Shown: piece by piece, positions 23,279-30,660 of the stretch
Position numbering within the stretch: position 1 is the first letter of the stretch
Layout: each line of letters starts with the position of its first letter
Assembly: GCA_964629825.1 (NCBI GenBank)
Contig: CAZVUW010000022.1
Span: 1-35,363, forward strand
Source: CAZVUW01 sp964629825
GTDB lineage: Bacteria > Actinomycetota > Nitriliruptoria > Euzebyales > Egibacteraceae
Reading direction: 5' to 3'
DNA: 35,363 bases
Notes under the pieces: generated by a model
What the model was told of the DNA's origin: nothing
Seen by the model: the letters and a program-made list of their open reading frames with translations, nothing else
Database searches by the model: none
Made by a program: the position numbers and the translations under genes

Positions 23279-24115
23279 TCAGACCTCCTTGGCGAAGGTC
23301 ACCGCACGCCGGCGGAACAGCCACCACCCGAAGGCGAGCGTCGCGACCGCCCAGGCGGCGCAGACGGCGAACACCTCCAGCGACGGCCACTGCGCGGCCG
23401 CCGCGCCGGTCTCACCCGGCCCAGGGATCGGAGCCGGCACGCCGTAGATGGTGGTCTGCACGAGCCGGACGAACCAGGTCATCGGGTTCAGCTGCACCAG
23501 CGTGCTGATCGCCGGGTGCGCGCGCTCGACCAGGTACAGCGGGTAGATCACCGGCGTCCCGTAGAACCAGGCCAGGAAGATGACCTGGGTCAGCTCCTGC
23601 AGGTCCCGGAAGCTGACGTTCAGCGCGGCGAAGATCATCGACATGCCGCTGGTGAAGGCGATCAGCAGCACCAGCCCGATCAGCAGGGCCGGCACGTACG
23701 GCAGGAAGCTGCCGCGCTGGTACCAGAAGAACGGCGCCGTGGCGGCCAGGGCGAGCAGCAGGTGGAAGGCCTGGGCCAGCACCAGCGACAGCGGTATGAC
23801 CTCGCGCGGGAAGTAGACCTTCCGGATCAGCGCCCCGTTGCCGACGATCGCGCCCACCGAGGCGTTGACGCTGTTCGAGTAGAACTGCCAGACGAGGTAG
23901 CCGGCGAGGAAGAAGCTCGCGAAGTCGTCGACCGGGATCCGCAGGAAGGTCGCGAACACGACCGTGAAGATCGCGGTCATGAGCAGCGGCGTCAGCAGCG
24001 ACCAGACGATCCCGAGGAAGCTGTGCTTGTAGCGGACCTTGATCTCCTTGCGGACAAGGTTCGCGAGCAGCTCCCGGGCCTGGGTCAGCTCTGCGCTGCG
24101 GGTGGGCGCGGGCAT
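23279..24115 (-). CDS. wzm: ABC-2 type polysaccharide export permease (Wzm/TagG-like)
   Basis: The membrane half of an ABC exporter for lipid-linked glycans. The 278 residues begin with an amphipathic segment (ARELLANLVRKEIKVRYKHSFLGIVWSLLTPL), the family signature of the gate helix and first membrane helix, then six hydrophobic helices. RKVYFPREVIPLSLVLAQAFH and LSTLVQLNPMTWFVRLVQT-like segments are typical of Wzm and TagG. Its likely ATPase partner is 6.5 kb away on the opposite strand. The ATG at 24115 lacks a Shine-Dalgarno, but TATACT ends 8 nt upstream, so the mRNA is probably leaderless. Confidence 0.92.
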   Translation of the reverse strand: MPAPTRSAELTQARELLANLVRKEIKVRYKHSFLGIVWSLLTPLLMTAIFTVVFATFLRIPVDDFASFFLAGYLVWQFYSNSVNASVGAIVGNGALIRKVYFPREVIPLSLVLAQAFHLLLALAATAPFFWYQRGSFLPYVPALLIGLVLLIAFTSGMSMIFAALNVSFRDLQELTQVIFLAWFYGTPVIYPLYLVERAHPAISTLVQLNPMTWFVRLVQTTIYGVPAPIPGPGETGAAAAQWPSLEVFAVCAAWAVATLAFGWWLFRRRAVTFAKEV

Positions 24116-24123
24116 GACCGCTG

Positions 24124-24129
24124 AGTATA
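24124..24129 (-). promoter_or_regulatory. Candidate leaderless -10 box for wzm
   Basis: TATACT, the closest match to the -10 consensus noted in this window, is 8 nt before the wzm ATG. No clear -35 box. Confidence 0.5.
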
Positions 24130-24236
24130 GGGAGCGACGGCTCCCCGGCCCCTGGCCACCTGGCGTCAGACGTCACCTCGAACGGCGGCGTCGCCATCGG
24201 TCGCCGGTCTCTTCCCTGTTCGTGCTCGGACAAGCC

Positions 24237-24265
24237 GAATGCGGCCGGGAGCACCGGCCGCATTC
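24237..24265 (-). terminator. Terminator hairpin after the CAP-domain gene
   Basis: GAATGCGGCCGG (24237-24248) pairs perfectly with CCGGCCGCATTC (24254-24265) around a 5-nt loop. It begins 22 nt after the CAP gene stop codon. The following bases GGCTTGTCC are only weakly U-rich. Confidence 0.65.
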
Positions 24266-24286
24266 AACCTCGGGGGGTGTGCTGGC

Positions 24287-25729
24287 TCAGTTGCCGAGCA
24301 GGCGGCGGGCCTGGTCGCGGACCGGACCGGGGACCGGGCTGGCCGCGAGGACGTCACCGCTGACCTTGCCGCTGTAGCCGAGCCGCTTGAGGTAGTCGGC
24401 GACGGCCGGCGGAACCTGGTCGCTGACCAGCAGCTGCGGGCCGGTGTTGGCGGCCGACCAGGGGGCGGCGGCCAGGGCGTAGGCCCAGGCATCGCCGGCG
24501 TAGCCGGGGACCACGCTGAAGCGGTCGCCGGCGGAGGCCTTGGTACGGCCCCACAGCTTCTCGGCGATGGCGACGGAGGTGCCGGCGCGGTCCTTGCCGG
24601 AGATGCGGGTGGCGCGGGCGGCGGCGACGACCTTGTCGGACAGGGCCGCGGTGCCGCCGAGGGCGTAGGTCTTGGCACCGGAGCGGGCGGAGATGAACTT
24701 GGCGGCGGCCGGGTGCAGCTTGTCCTGGCCGGTCAGCACCAGCGGGCTGCGGGTGGCGGCGGCGTAGGCTCCGCCGGTGACGGCGTCCGGCCAGTCGTCG
24801 GCGCGGGCCACCAGGATCTGCTTGGCGGGGCCGTGGACCTTGAGGATCTCCTCGGCGATGCGCACCGAGGTCTCGACCCGGCTGGCGCCGCGCAGGCGGC
24901 GGACGGAGTAGCCGGCGGAGGCGAGCTCGCGCTCGACGCGGGCGGAGACGGCGCCGGTGCCGCCCAGGAGGTAGACGGTGCCGCGCCCGCCGAGGACGCG
25001 GTCGATCTCGGCGGCGGTGGCGGAGTGCAGCGCCGGGTCGGGGTCAACGCCGGTGGGGCCGTTGGTGTAGAGGACCGGGGCGCGGTCGGCGGCCAGGCCG
25101 GCGCCGCCAAGGGTGTCGGCGAAGACCTCGGCGCGGCCAAGGACCACGAAGTCAGCGGGGCGACCGGAGGCGCCGGCATCGGCGAACACTCGCTTGGAGA
25201 CGTTGATGGCCTCCCCGATGGCGGCGTTGGGACGGGTCTCGCCGCCCTTGGAGAACACGACCGTGATCCACAGCGAGCCGTTGCTCCAGACGGCGCCGAG
25301 GCCGATCTGGGTGTAGTCGCCGAGCACGTTGGCGCGGTGACCGGGCGAGTTCATGAAGGCCTTGTGCAGGCGGTTGACGATCGACTCGGCCACCTCGCCG
25401 CCGCCGGGGTGCGCGACGCCGACGTTCTCGCCGAGGCGCGCCCAGGCGCCGCTGACCTGCTTGCCGAGGTTCGGGTTGTGCGAGAGCTTGCCGGCCGAGA
25501 CCATCTTCGGGGTCCAGCCGCGCGCCACACCGGTCAGCTGGACGTTGGGCGCCAGCGGCTGCAGCCCGCGGGAGCGGCGCTCGGCGTTGATCAGCGAGGT
25601 CATCTGATCCTCGGCCGAGCCGGCCGAGTTGACCGCTGCGAAGGCGCTCCCGCCGAGGTTCAGGAGGAGTGCCGCCGCGAGGGCCGCTACGACGACGATC
25701 CTCGCCGTCAGTGCGCCGGTCCTGGTCAT
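24287..25729 (-). CDS. Secreted CAP/SCP-domain protein with cell-wall-binding 2 repeats
   Basis: A 480-residue surface protein. Residues 1-31 form a signal peptide (basic start, AALAAALLLNLGGSAFA). The CAP/SCP domain (about 40-160) includes LINAERRSRGLQPLAPN, GKLSHNPNL, ENVGVA and FMNSPGHRANVLGDYTQIGLGA, with the typical His and Glu residues. Three PF04122-like cell-wall-binding repeats follow, marked by NVSKRVFADA with VVLGRAEVFADTLGGAGLAA, then VETSVRIAEEIL with ILVARADDWPDAVTGGAYAA, then GTSVAIAEKLW with AGDAWAYALAAAPW. CWB2 repeats anchor proteins non-covalently to cell-wall polymers. The gene lies directly behind a c-di-GMP-I riboswitch. CAP proteins have varied roles; the substrate is unknown. 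ATG at 25729. Confidence 0.93.
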   Translation of the reverse strand: MTRTGALTARIVVVAALAAALLLNLGGSAFAAVNSAGSAEDQMTSLINAERRSRGLQPLAPNVQLTGVARGWTPKMVSAGKLSHNPNLGKQVSGAWARLGENVGVAHPGGGEVAESIVNRLHKAFMNSPGHRANVLGDYTQIGLGAVWSNGSLWITVVFSKGGETRPNAAIGEAINVSKRVFADAGASGRPADFVVLGRAEVFADTLGGAGLAADRAPVLYTNGPTGVDPDPALHSATAAEIDRVLGGRGTVYLLGGTGAVSARVERELASAGYSVRRLRGASRVETSVRIAEEILKVHGPAKQILVARADDWPDAVTGGAYAAATRSPLVLTGQDKLHPAAAKFISARSGAKTYALGGTAALSDKVVAAARATRISGKDRAGTSVAIAEKLWGRTKASAGDRFSVVPGYAGDAWAYALAAAPWSAANTGPQLLVSDQVPPAVADYLKRLGYSGKVSGDVLAASPVPGPVRDQARRLLGN

Positions 25730-25734
25730 GATCT

Positions 25735-25768
25735 CGCTTTCGCCTCTGTCCGGAGAGGGGCGAAAGCG
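25735..25768 (-). promoter_or_regulatory. Expression-platform hairpin between riboswitch and CAP gene
   Basis: CGCTTTCG plus CCTCT (minus strand, 5' arm) pair with AGAGG plus CGAAAGCG (3' arm), with a two-base bulge and a short loop. The 3' arm contains AGAGG, the only Shine-Dalgarno-like sequence before the ATG at 25729, though 13 nt away. No U-tract follows, so translational control is more likely than termination. Confidence 0.55.
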
Positions 25769-25784
25769 ACACCGGCAGGGGGCA

Positions 25785-25876
25785 TGGCCAGTGGCAGCCC
25801 GGCGACCGTTCCGCCTTGCGGCGGGGCAGGCCCGTGGCTTTGCGTCGCCCCGTTTCCGGGGTTTTGCCTATGGGGT
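25785..25876 (-). ncRNA. Cyclic-di-GMP-I (GEMM-I) riboswitch
   Basis: The minus strand has the GEMM-I hallmarks in order: AGGCAAAACC; a hairpin CCCCG-GAAA-CGGGG (25848-25861) with the docking GNRA tetraloop; ACGCAAAGCC (25836-25845) followed by ACGGGCC; a second hairpin CCGCC-GCAA-GGCGG (25811-25824); and the closing GGTCGCCGGGCTGCC. This aptamer class binds c-di-GMP, a second messenger for sessile or motile behaviour. It lies about 55 nt before the CAP-CWB2 start, with a stable hairpin in between that may mask the ribosome site. ON or OFF polarity cannot be decided by eye. Confidence 0.9.
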
Positions 25877-25957
25877 TGTCTTCTTCCGGATACATCGGCA
25901 GGAGGAGGCCCGAACTTGAGGCCCACCCGTACAGGGGCGTTCGGCTACGGTGCGGCG

Positions 25958-26827
25958 GTGCAGTCGCGTCCCGTTCCACCGCGCCGCGCGCGTCTCCGCT
26001 CGGCGCGTCCAGCCGCGCTAGCCGTGCGCCTCGGCTTGGCCGTGGCGCTGCTCGCCCCGGCGGGCTGCGCGCGCCTCGGCGGCGAGGTCCTGGTGGCGAG
26101 CCACAACTCGGTGCTGCCGGTGACCGAGGAGACCTCGGTCGGTCAGACCTTCTCGGTGGCCGGCTCGGCCGTGCGCGGCGTCGATCTGCTGGTCGCGACG
26201 TTCGCCGCGCCGGCGGATCCGCAGGGGGTTCTCACCGTCACCCTGTTCAGCGAGCGCGGCGGTGAGGTGCTGGACGTCGTCGAGGTTCCCGGCACCCAGA
26301 TCCACGACAACTCGTGGGTGGCGGTGCGCTTCTCAGAGCCGCAGCCACTCGCGGGCAGACCCGCGTTCGAGGTGACCTGGGACGGCGCCAGCCAGCTGGC
26401 GCTGCGGGCCAACGTCCCGCGTCACCCCATCCCGCCCGACGTGCTGATCAACGACCCCTATCCGGGCGGGGAGCTGATGATCAACGGCGAGCTGGCCGCC
26501 GGCGACCTGGCCTTCCGCGTGGTCGGGGCGGACGGTGCAGCAGCCTGGCCCCGCACGCTGGTCGGACTGGCCCGTGGCGCGGTTCGAGGGCTGCTGCAGC
26601 GGCCGCTGTTCGCGGTCGGCTGGCTGCTGGCGCTGGTTGGGAGCGCCGCTCTGGCCGTCTGGGGGCTGCGCTCCGGGCGCGACGCGGATGCACCGGGGGC
26701 GGTTGAGGACGCGGAGGCGGAGGCCGGGGTCGCGCCTAGGTCTGCGGCTGGAGCGCCGGCGCCGGCAGACCACGCCGACGACGCACCAGCTCGAGCACGG
26801 CGGGGGCCACCAGCAGCGCGGTCGTGA
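25958..26827 (+). CDS. Unrecognised exported, membrane-anchored protein
   Basis: A 289-residue protein of unknown function. A basic N-terminus and hydrophobic stretch (ALAVRLGLAVALLAPAGC) look like a signal sequence, and PAGC is a possible but atypical lipobox. Residues about 40-190 resemble a beta-sandwich (TSVGQTFSVAGSAVRGVDLL, LTVTLFSERGGEVL, DNSWVAVRFSEPQPLAG). One membrane helix follows (about 210-232, FAVGWLLALVGSAALAVWGL), then a charged Ala/Arg tail. The GTG at 25958 lies 6 nt after TACGGT, suggesting a leaderless mRNA. The last 92 bp overlap the converging GT-C-like gene. It may bind or present the glycan made by its neighbours; that is inference. Confidence 0.65.
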   Translation: MQSRPVPPRRARLRSARPAALAVRLGLAVALLAPAGCARLGGEVLVASHNSVLPVTEETSVGQTFSVAGSAVRGVDLLVATFAAPADPQGVLTVTLFSERGGEVLDVVEVPGTQIHDNSWVAVRFSEPQPLAGRPAFEVTWDGASQLALRANVPRHPIPPDVLINDPYPGGELMINGELAAGDLAFRVVGADGAAAWPRTLVGLARGAVRGLLQRPLFAVGWLLALVGSAALAVWGLRSGRDADAPGAVEDAEAEAGVAPRSAAGAPAPADHADDAPARARRGPPAARS

Positions 26828-28088
26828 CCGTGAAGGCGGTGCGCACCAGCCCCACCAGCTGGAGCCGCAGACCGCCGTCCAGCAGGAACGCCTCACGCAG
26901 GTTCGGCAGCGAGGTCGCCAGGTCCGGGTGCACCGGCTCGAACAGGCCCAGCAGCGTGCCAGGCCCGCCCAGCAGGTCCGTCAGCGCCAGCACCAGGGCG
27001 GCCTGGGCCAGGTGCAGCGGCAGCACGCCGCGCCAGTCGGGCCGGCGCGCCAGCGCGATCGCGACGAAGGGCGTGAACCACATGAAGTAGTGAGCCGCGA
27101 AGGTGGCGGCCGCGAACAGGCAGGTGTGGACCAGAAGCAGCCACAGCCACAGCTCGTCGCGGCCCGGTGCGGTCCCCCACCAGCCCCAGGAGCGTCCCGC
27201 CAGCACCCCGATCACCGTCAGCAGCACCAGGAAGAACACGTACAGCTGGCCCTCGGCGTCGACCGGCAGGGTGATCGCGAAGAACGTGGAGCCGGTTGCG
27301 AAGTCCTGGAGCCGCGACAGCTCCCCCACCGTCCCCGCGAGCAGCCGGTTGGACGCCATGACCAGCGCGAACGGCGCCAGCGCCGCCGCCGCCCACGCGG
27401 CCTGACGCAGCGGCCGGCGGAAGATCACCAGCGCGAACACCGGGACGAGCAGCAGCGGATAGGTCCGCATGGTGATGCCGATGCCGAGCAGCACCGCCGC
27501 CCACCACGGCCGGTCGCGCTCGGCGCACAGCAGCGCCGCCACCACGAACACGACCGCGAGCGCCTCGTAGCGGCCGAACATGTACGAGGCGTAGAGCCCG
27601 ATCGGCGACAGCATCCAGAACGCCCACGTGCGCCGCCGCAGCGCCGCCGTCGCTCCGCCGAGCAGCGCCAGAAGCAGCAGACCGGTGACGAGATCCGCGG
27701 CCAGGTAGGGCAGCTTCAGCGCGAACAGGGTCTGGTGGGCGTGCTCGGAGGTCGAGAAGGCGTGCTGGACCTGCTTGGACAGCGCACCGGAGTCGGACCA
27801 CCACCACGGGTCGGTCCAGACCTCGTCCGGGTGCGGCAGCAGCCAGCCGAACAGCCGGAGGCTGAGCGCGTGGACGTAGTGCGCGCCCATGTTGACCAGG
27901 TAGGAGCCGAAGACCTCGCCGTCGTAGGCGATGAGGTGGCTGCGCCAGTAGACGGCCAGCAGGTCGGCGCTGACCGCGAACGGCATCAGCAGCAGCCGCA
28001 CCACCAGACCGACGCCGAGCCAGCCGAGCAAGGCCGGTCGCTCCGCGGAATCCCGCAGCGCCGCGGGCAGGAGCCGGGCGAGCCTCAC
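26736..28088 (-). CDS. Polytopic membrane glycosyltransferase-like protein (GT-C type)
   Basis: A 450-residue protein with about ten membrane helices, including LLGWLGVGLVVRLLLMPFAV near the start, a first outer loop with AYDGEVFGSYLVNMGAHYVHAL, PYLAADLVTGLLLLALLGG, FGRYEALAVVFVVAALL and RTYPLLLVPVFALVIF. This layout matches GT-C lipid-linked-sugar transferases such as the GT87/DUF2029 group, although no exact family can be fixed by eye. The GTG at 28088 overlaps the TGA of the upstream GT2-GT4 gene (GTGA), so the two are coupled. Its 3' end overlaps the plus-strand exported protein gene by 92 bp. Confidence 0.75.
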   Translation of the reverse strand: MRLARLLPAALRDSAERPALLGWLGVGLVVRLLLMPFAVSADLLAVYWRSHLIAYDGEVFGSYLVNMGAHYVHALSLRLFGWLLPHPDEVWTDPWWWSDSGALSKQVQHAFSTSEHAHQTLFALKLPYLAADLVTGLLLLALLGGATAALRRRTWAFWMLSPIGLYASYMFGRYEALAVVFVVAALLCAERDRPWWAAVLLGIGITMRTYPLLLVPVFALVIFRRPLRQAAWAAAALAPFALVMASNRLLAGTVGELSRLQDFATGSTFFAITLPVDAEGQLYVFFLVLLTVIGVLAGRSWGWWGTAPGRDELWLWLLLVHTCLFAAATFAAHYFMWFTPFVAIALARRPDWRGVLPLHLAQAALVLALTDLLGGPGTLLGLFEPVHPDLATSLPNLREAFLLDGGLRLQLVGLVRTAFTVTTALLVAPAVLELVRRRRGLPAPALQPQT

Positions 28089-30520
28089 GCCGCCGACCGC
28101 AGCACGCGCCCGAGGAAGCTGCGGGCGTGCCGCAGGGTCCCGCGCACGCCGACGGTGCGCAGGTGCTCCACGAGCCGGCTCAGGTAGTAGGTGGGCGGCT
28201 TGACGACGACCGTGCTGCTGCGCGCCACGTAGCGCGCCGCCCGGCCGACGCGGTCGGGCGCCCGGCGGGGCTGGCGCACGAAGTCGGTCAGCGGAGCCAG
28301 CGCCCGGGCCCAGGCGAGCGACTCCCCGAGCCCTGCCGCCGCCTTGGACAGGCTGGCGCGCAGCTCGGTGTCGCCGCGCAGGGCGACGATGGCCTCCGCC
28401 AGGCCCTCGACGTCCCCCGGTGGGACGAGCAGGCCGGCGCCGTGCTCGCGCAGCGGCTCGGTCAGGGAGTCGCCCTCCGTGGCGATCACGGGCAGCCCGG
28501 CCCACAGGTAGTCGAGGAATCGCGCCCGGAAGGAGAACGCCTCCCGCACCGCGCCGCGGTGCGCCCAGATGCCCGCGTCCGCGTCGAGCAGGTGGTCGGC
28601 GCGCCGGTCGTAGGGCGCGGCGGGGCCGAAGTGGACGGTGCCGCCCAGCAGCCCGAGCTCCTCGGCCAGGCGCTTCGCCGCCGCCGTCGCCGGCGCGGTG
28701 CCCTCGGGCAGGTAGAGCTTGATGTCGGGGTGGTCGCCGGCCAGCGCGGCCATGGCGCGGACGACGGTTGACGGGTCCAGGTCCTCCTCGACCTCCCCGC
28801 CCCACAGGAGCAGGAAGTCGTCCGGGCCGATCCCCTCGACCTCGCCTTTCAGCCCCGGTCCCTGACGCTGCGGCGGCTGCTCCGGCACGCCTGTGGGCGC
28901 GACGGCGACGAGGCTGCGCAGCGACGAGTCCTGGTCGAACGTCGCCGGGTTGACCCGACCCAGACCCGCGAGCTGGCCCAGCCAGAAGTCGCGCTGCTTG
29001 CCGCTGGCGCACACGACGAAGTCGGCGCGGCGGAGCTGGCGGTTCAGCGCCTCGACCGCGGCGTCGCCGCCGGGGCGGTTGAGGTTGGCCAGGTGCACCG
29101 GGTCGGCGAGGTCCAGCACCAGGGGCACGTCCGCGGCCTCGACCTGCGGGAACTGGTCCAGCACCCGCCCGTGGGCGATGACCACGTCGACGGCGGGCAG
29201 GTGCTGGTCGATCAGGGACGGCTCGGCCAGGAGCGTCTGGAACGAGGGCTCGCTGCGCTCGGGCGGGCGCGTGGAGGCGAGCACCACCTCGTGCTCGTGG
29301 GCCAGCAGCCGCGCGATCTCCCAGGCGCGCGCCCCGGCGGCGGTCATGTGCTCGCCGATGTGCTCGGTGGTCAGCGCCAGGACGCGCGAGCGCGGGCGAG
29401 CGTGGTCGCGCAGCTCGAACGCGCGCAGCAGCTTGTCGTAGGCCTCGAGGAAGGCGGGCTCGTAGATGTTGGGCTGAAGCGAGGTCTCGAACAGCTTCAT
29501 CACGGCGCGGTCGTCCACACGCCGGCGGGCCTGGATGACGGTGCGCTTGTCGACCAGGTCGTCCAGCATCAGGGCGAAGTCGCGCAGCGCCGCCAGGTGC
29601 GCACCGGTGCGCGCCGAGATGGTCATGGTCTCGAGCGGCTTGGCGCCCTCGGTGATGCGGTAGTCGGGCAGCTCCGTGCCCTCGACGTCCACGCCGCGGA
29701 AGACGCTCAGCAGCACCGAGGTCGGCAGGACCCGCGCCAGCTGCTCGTCGCCGTAGTTCTTGAAGATGGTCGCCAGCGCGTTGCGTTCCAGCAGGTAGGC
29801 CTCGCGGGCGTCACCGAAGCGCTCGATCGTGCCGTGGTGGCGATGGTAGACGACCGAGGCCGGGACGTAGCGCACGCGGTGGCCCAGCAGGTTGAGCCGC
29901 CAGCCGAAGTCGACGTCCTCGAAGAACGCGAAGTAGCTGGCGTCGAAGCCGCCGGTGTCCAGGAAGGTCCGCCGCCGCACGATCATCGCGCCGCCGGAGG
30001 CGAACAGCGTGTCGCGGTTGACGTCGTCGTGGCGGTCGGGGTGGTGGACGTCCTTGGCGAACCCGTGGCCGTAGAAGGCCATCTGCCCGCCCGCGTAGTC
30101 GATGGTGACGCGGTCCGAACGCAGGATCTTGCTGGCGACGCAGGCTATCGTCGGCTCGGTCTCGAGCTCGTGGATGGCGGCGCGCAGCCAGCTGCGGTCG
30201 GCCTCGGCGTCGTTGTTGATCAGCGCCAGGTAGGTGCCGGAGGCGGCCTCGGCGCCCTGGTTGACGGCCGGCGCGAACCCCGTGTTGGTCTCGTTGGCGA
30301 TCAGCCGCACCTCGGGGTAGTGCTGCCGGAGGTGCTCGACCGACCCGTCGGTGGAGCCGTTGTCGACGACGATGACCTCGACCTGCTCGGCCGGGTAGCT
30401 CAGCTCCCGCAGCGAGCCCAGGCAGCGGTCGATGTAGTCGAGGCCGTCGTAGTTGACGACCACGACCGACACCGACGGCCAGCGGCCGTCGGTCTGGGCG
30501 CGTGCGGGTGGGCTGGCCAT
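28085..30520 (-). CDS. GT2-GT4 fusion glycosyltransferase (paralogue A)
   Basis: An 811-residue protein with two transferase domains. The N-terminal GT2 (about 15-300) has VSVVVVNYDGLDYIDRCL, VIVVDNGSTDGSVEHL, NTGFAPAVNQGAEAA, ALINNDAEAD at the nucleotide/metal site, ASGGAMIVRR and FFEDVDFGWRLNLLGH. The C-terminal GT-B fold (about 365-740) has AGARAWEIARLL, DFVVCASGKQRDFWLGQL, DDFLLLWGGEVEEDLDP and the donor-site segment AFSFRARFLDYLWAGLPVIATEGDSL. It is clearly paralogous to the gene at 32890. Two domains suggest addition of two successive sugars. The ATG at 30520 (MASPPAR) is preferred over 30544 because TAGGCT ends 8 nt upstream, a leaderless pattern. Confidence 0.92.
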   Translation of the reverse strand: MASPPARAQTDGRWPSVSVVVVNYDGLDYIDRCLGSLRELSYPAEQVEVIVVDNGSTDGSVEHLRQHYPEVRLIANETNTGFAPAVNQGAEAASGTYLALINNDAEADRSWLRAAIHELETEPTIACVASKILRSDRVTIDYAGGQMAFYGHGFAKDVHHPDRHDDVNRDTLFASGGAMIVRRRTFLDTGGFDASYFAFFEDVDFGWRLNLLGHRVRYVPASVVYHRHHGTIERFGDAREAYLLERNALATIFKNYGDEQLARVLPTSVLLSVFRGVDVEGTELPDYRITEGAKPLETMTISARTGAHLAALRDFALMLDDLVDKRTVIQARRRVDDRAVMKLFETSLQPNIYEPAFLEAYDKLLRAFELRDHARPRSRVLALTTEHIGEHMTAAGARAWEIARLLAHEHEVVLASTRPPERSEPSFQTLLAEPSLIDQHLPAVDVVIAHGRVLDQFPQVEAADVPLVLDLADPVHLANLNRPGGDAAVEALNRQLRRADFVVCASGKQRDFWLGQLAGLGRVNPATFDQDSSLRSLVAVAPTGVPEQPPQRQGPGLKGEVEGIGPDDFLLLWGGEVEEDLDPSTVVRAMAALAGDHPDIKLYLPEGTAPATAAAKRLAEELGLLGGTVHFGPAAPYDRRADHLLDADAGIWAHRGAVREAFSFRARFLDYLWAGLPVIATEGDSLTEPLREHGAGLLVPPGDVEGLAEAIVALRGDTELRASLSKAAAGLGESLAWARALAPLTDFVRQPRRAPDRVGRAARYVARSSTVVVKPPTYYLSRLVEHLRTVGVRGTLRHARSFLGRVLRSAA

Positions 30521-30528
30521 GCGGGCAC

Positions 30529-30534
30529 AGCCTA
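30529..30534 (-). promoter_or_regulatory. Candidate leaderless -10 box for GT2-GT4 paralogue A
   Basis: TAGGCT on the minus strand ends 8 nt before the ATG at 30520, without a Shine-Dalgarno in between. Confidence 0.4.
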
Positions 30535-30660
30535 AGCGGCTCATGTAGCGAAGCGGTAGCCGCCTAGTCAGGGGCCCGTGATAGCGTGGCCCGCCGCCCA
30601 GGAGTGCACGCCGTACCCTGTGGTCTAGCCGTGCCGCCGTCCGTGAAGGCTCCGCGACCG

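Noticed and set aside
24239..25957. Upstream part of a long plus-strand frame that joins the exported protein gene
   Set aside because: This part is antisense to the CAP-CWB2 gene and its riboswitch. Only the part from the GTG at 25958 has signal-sequence and domain character.
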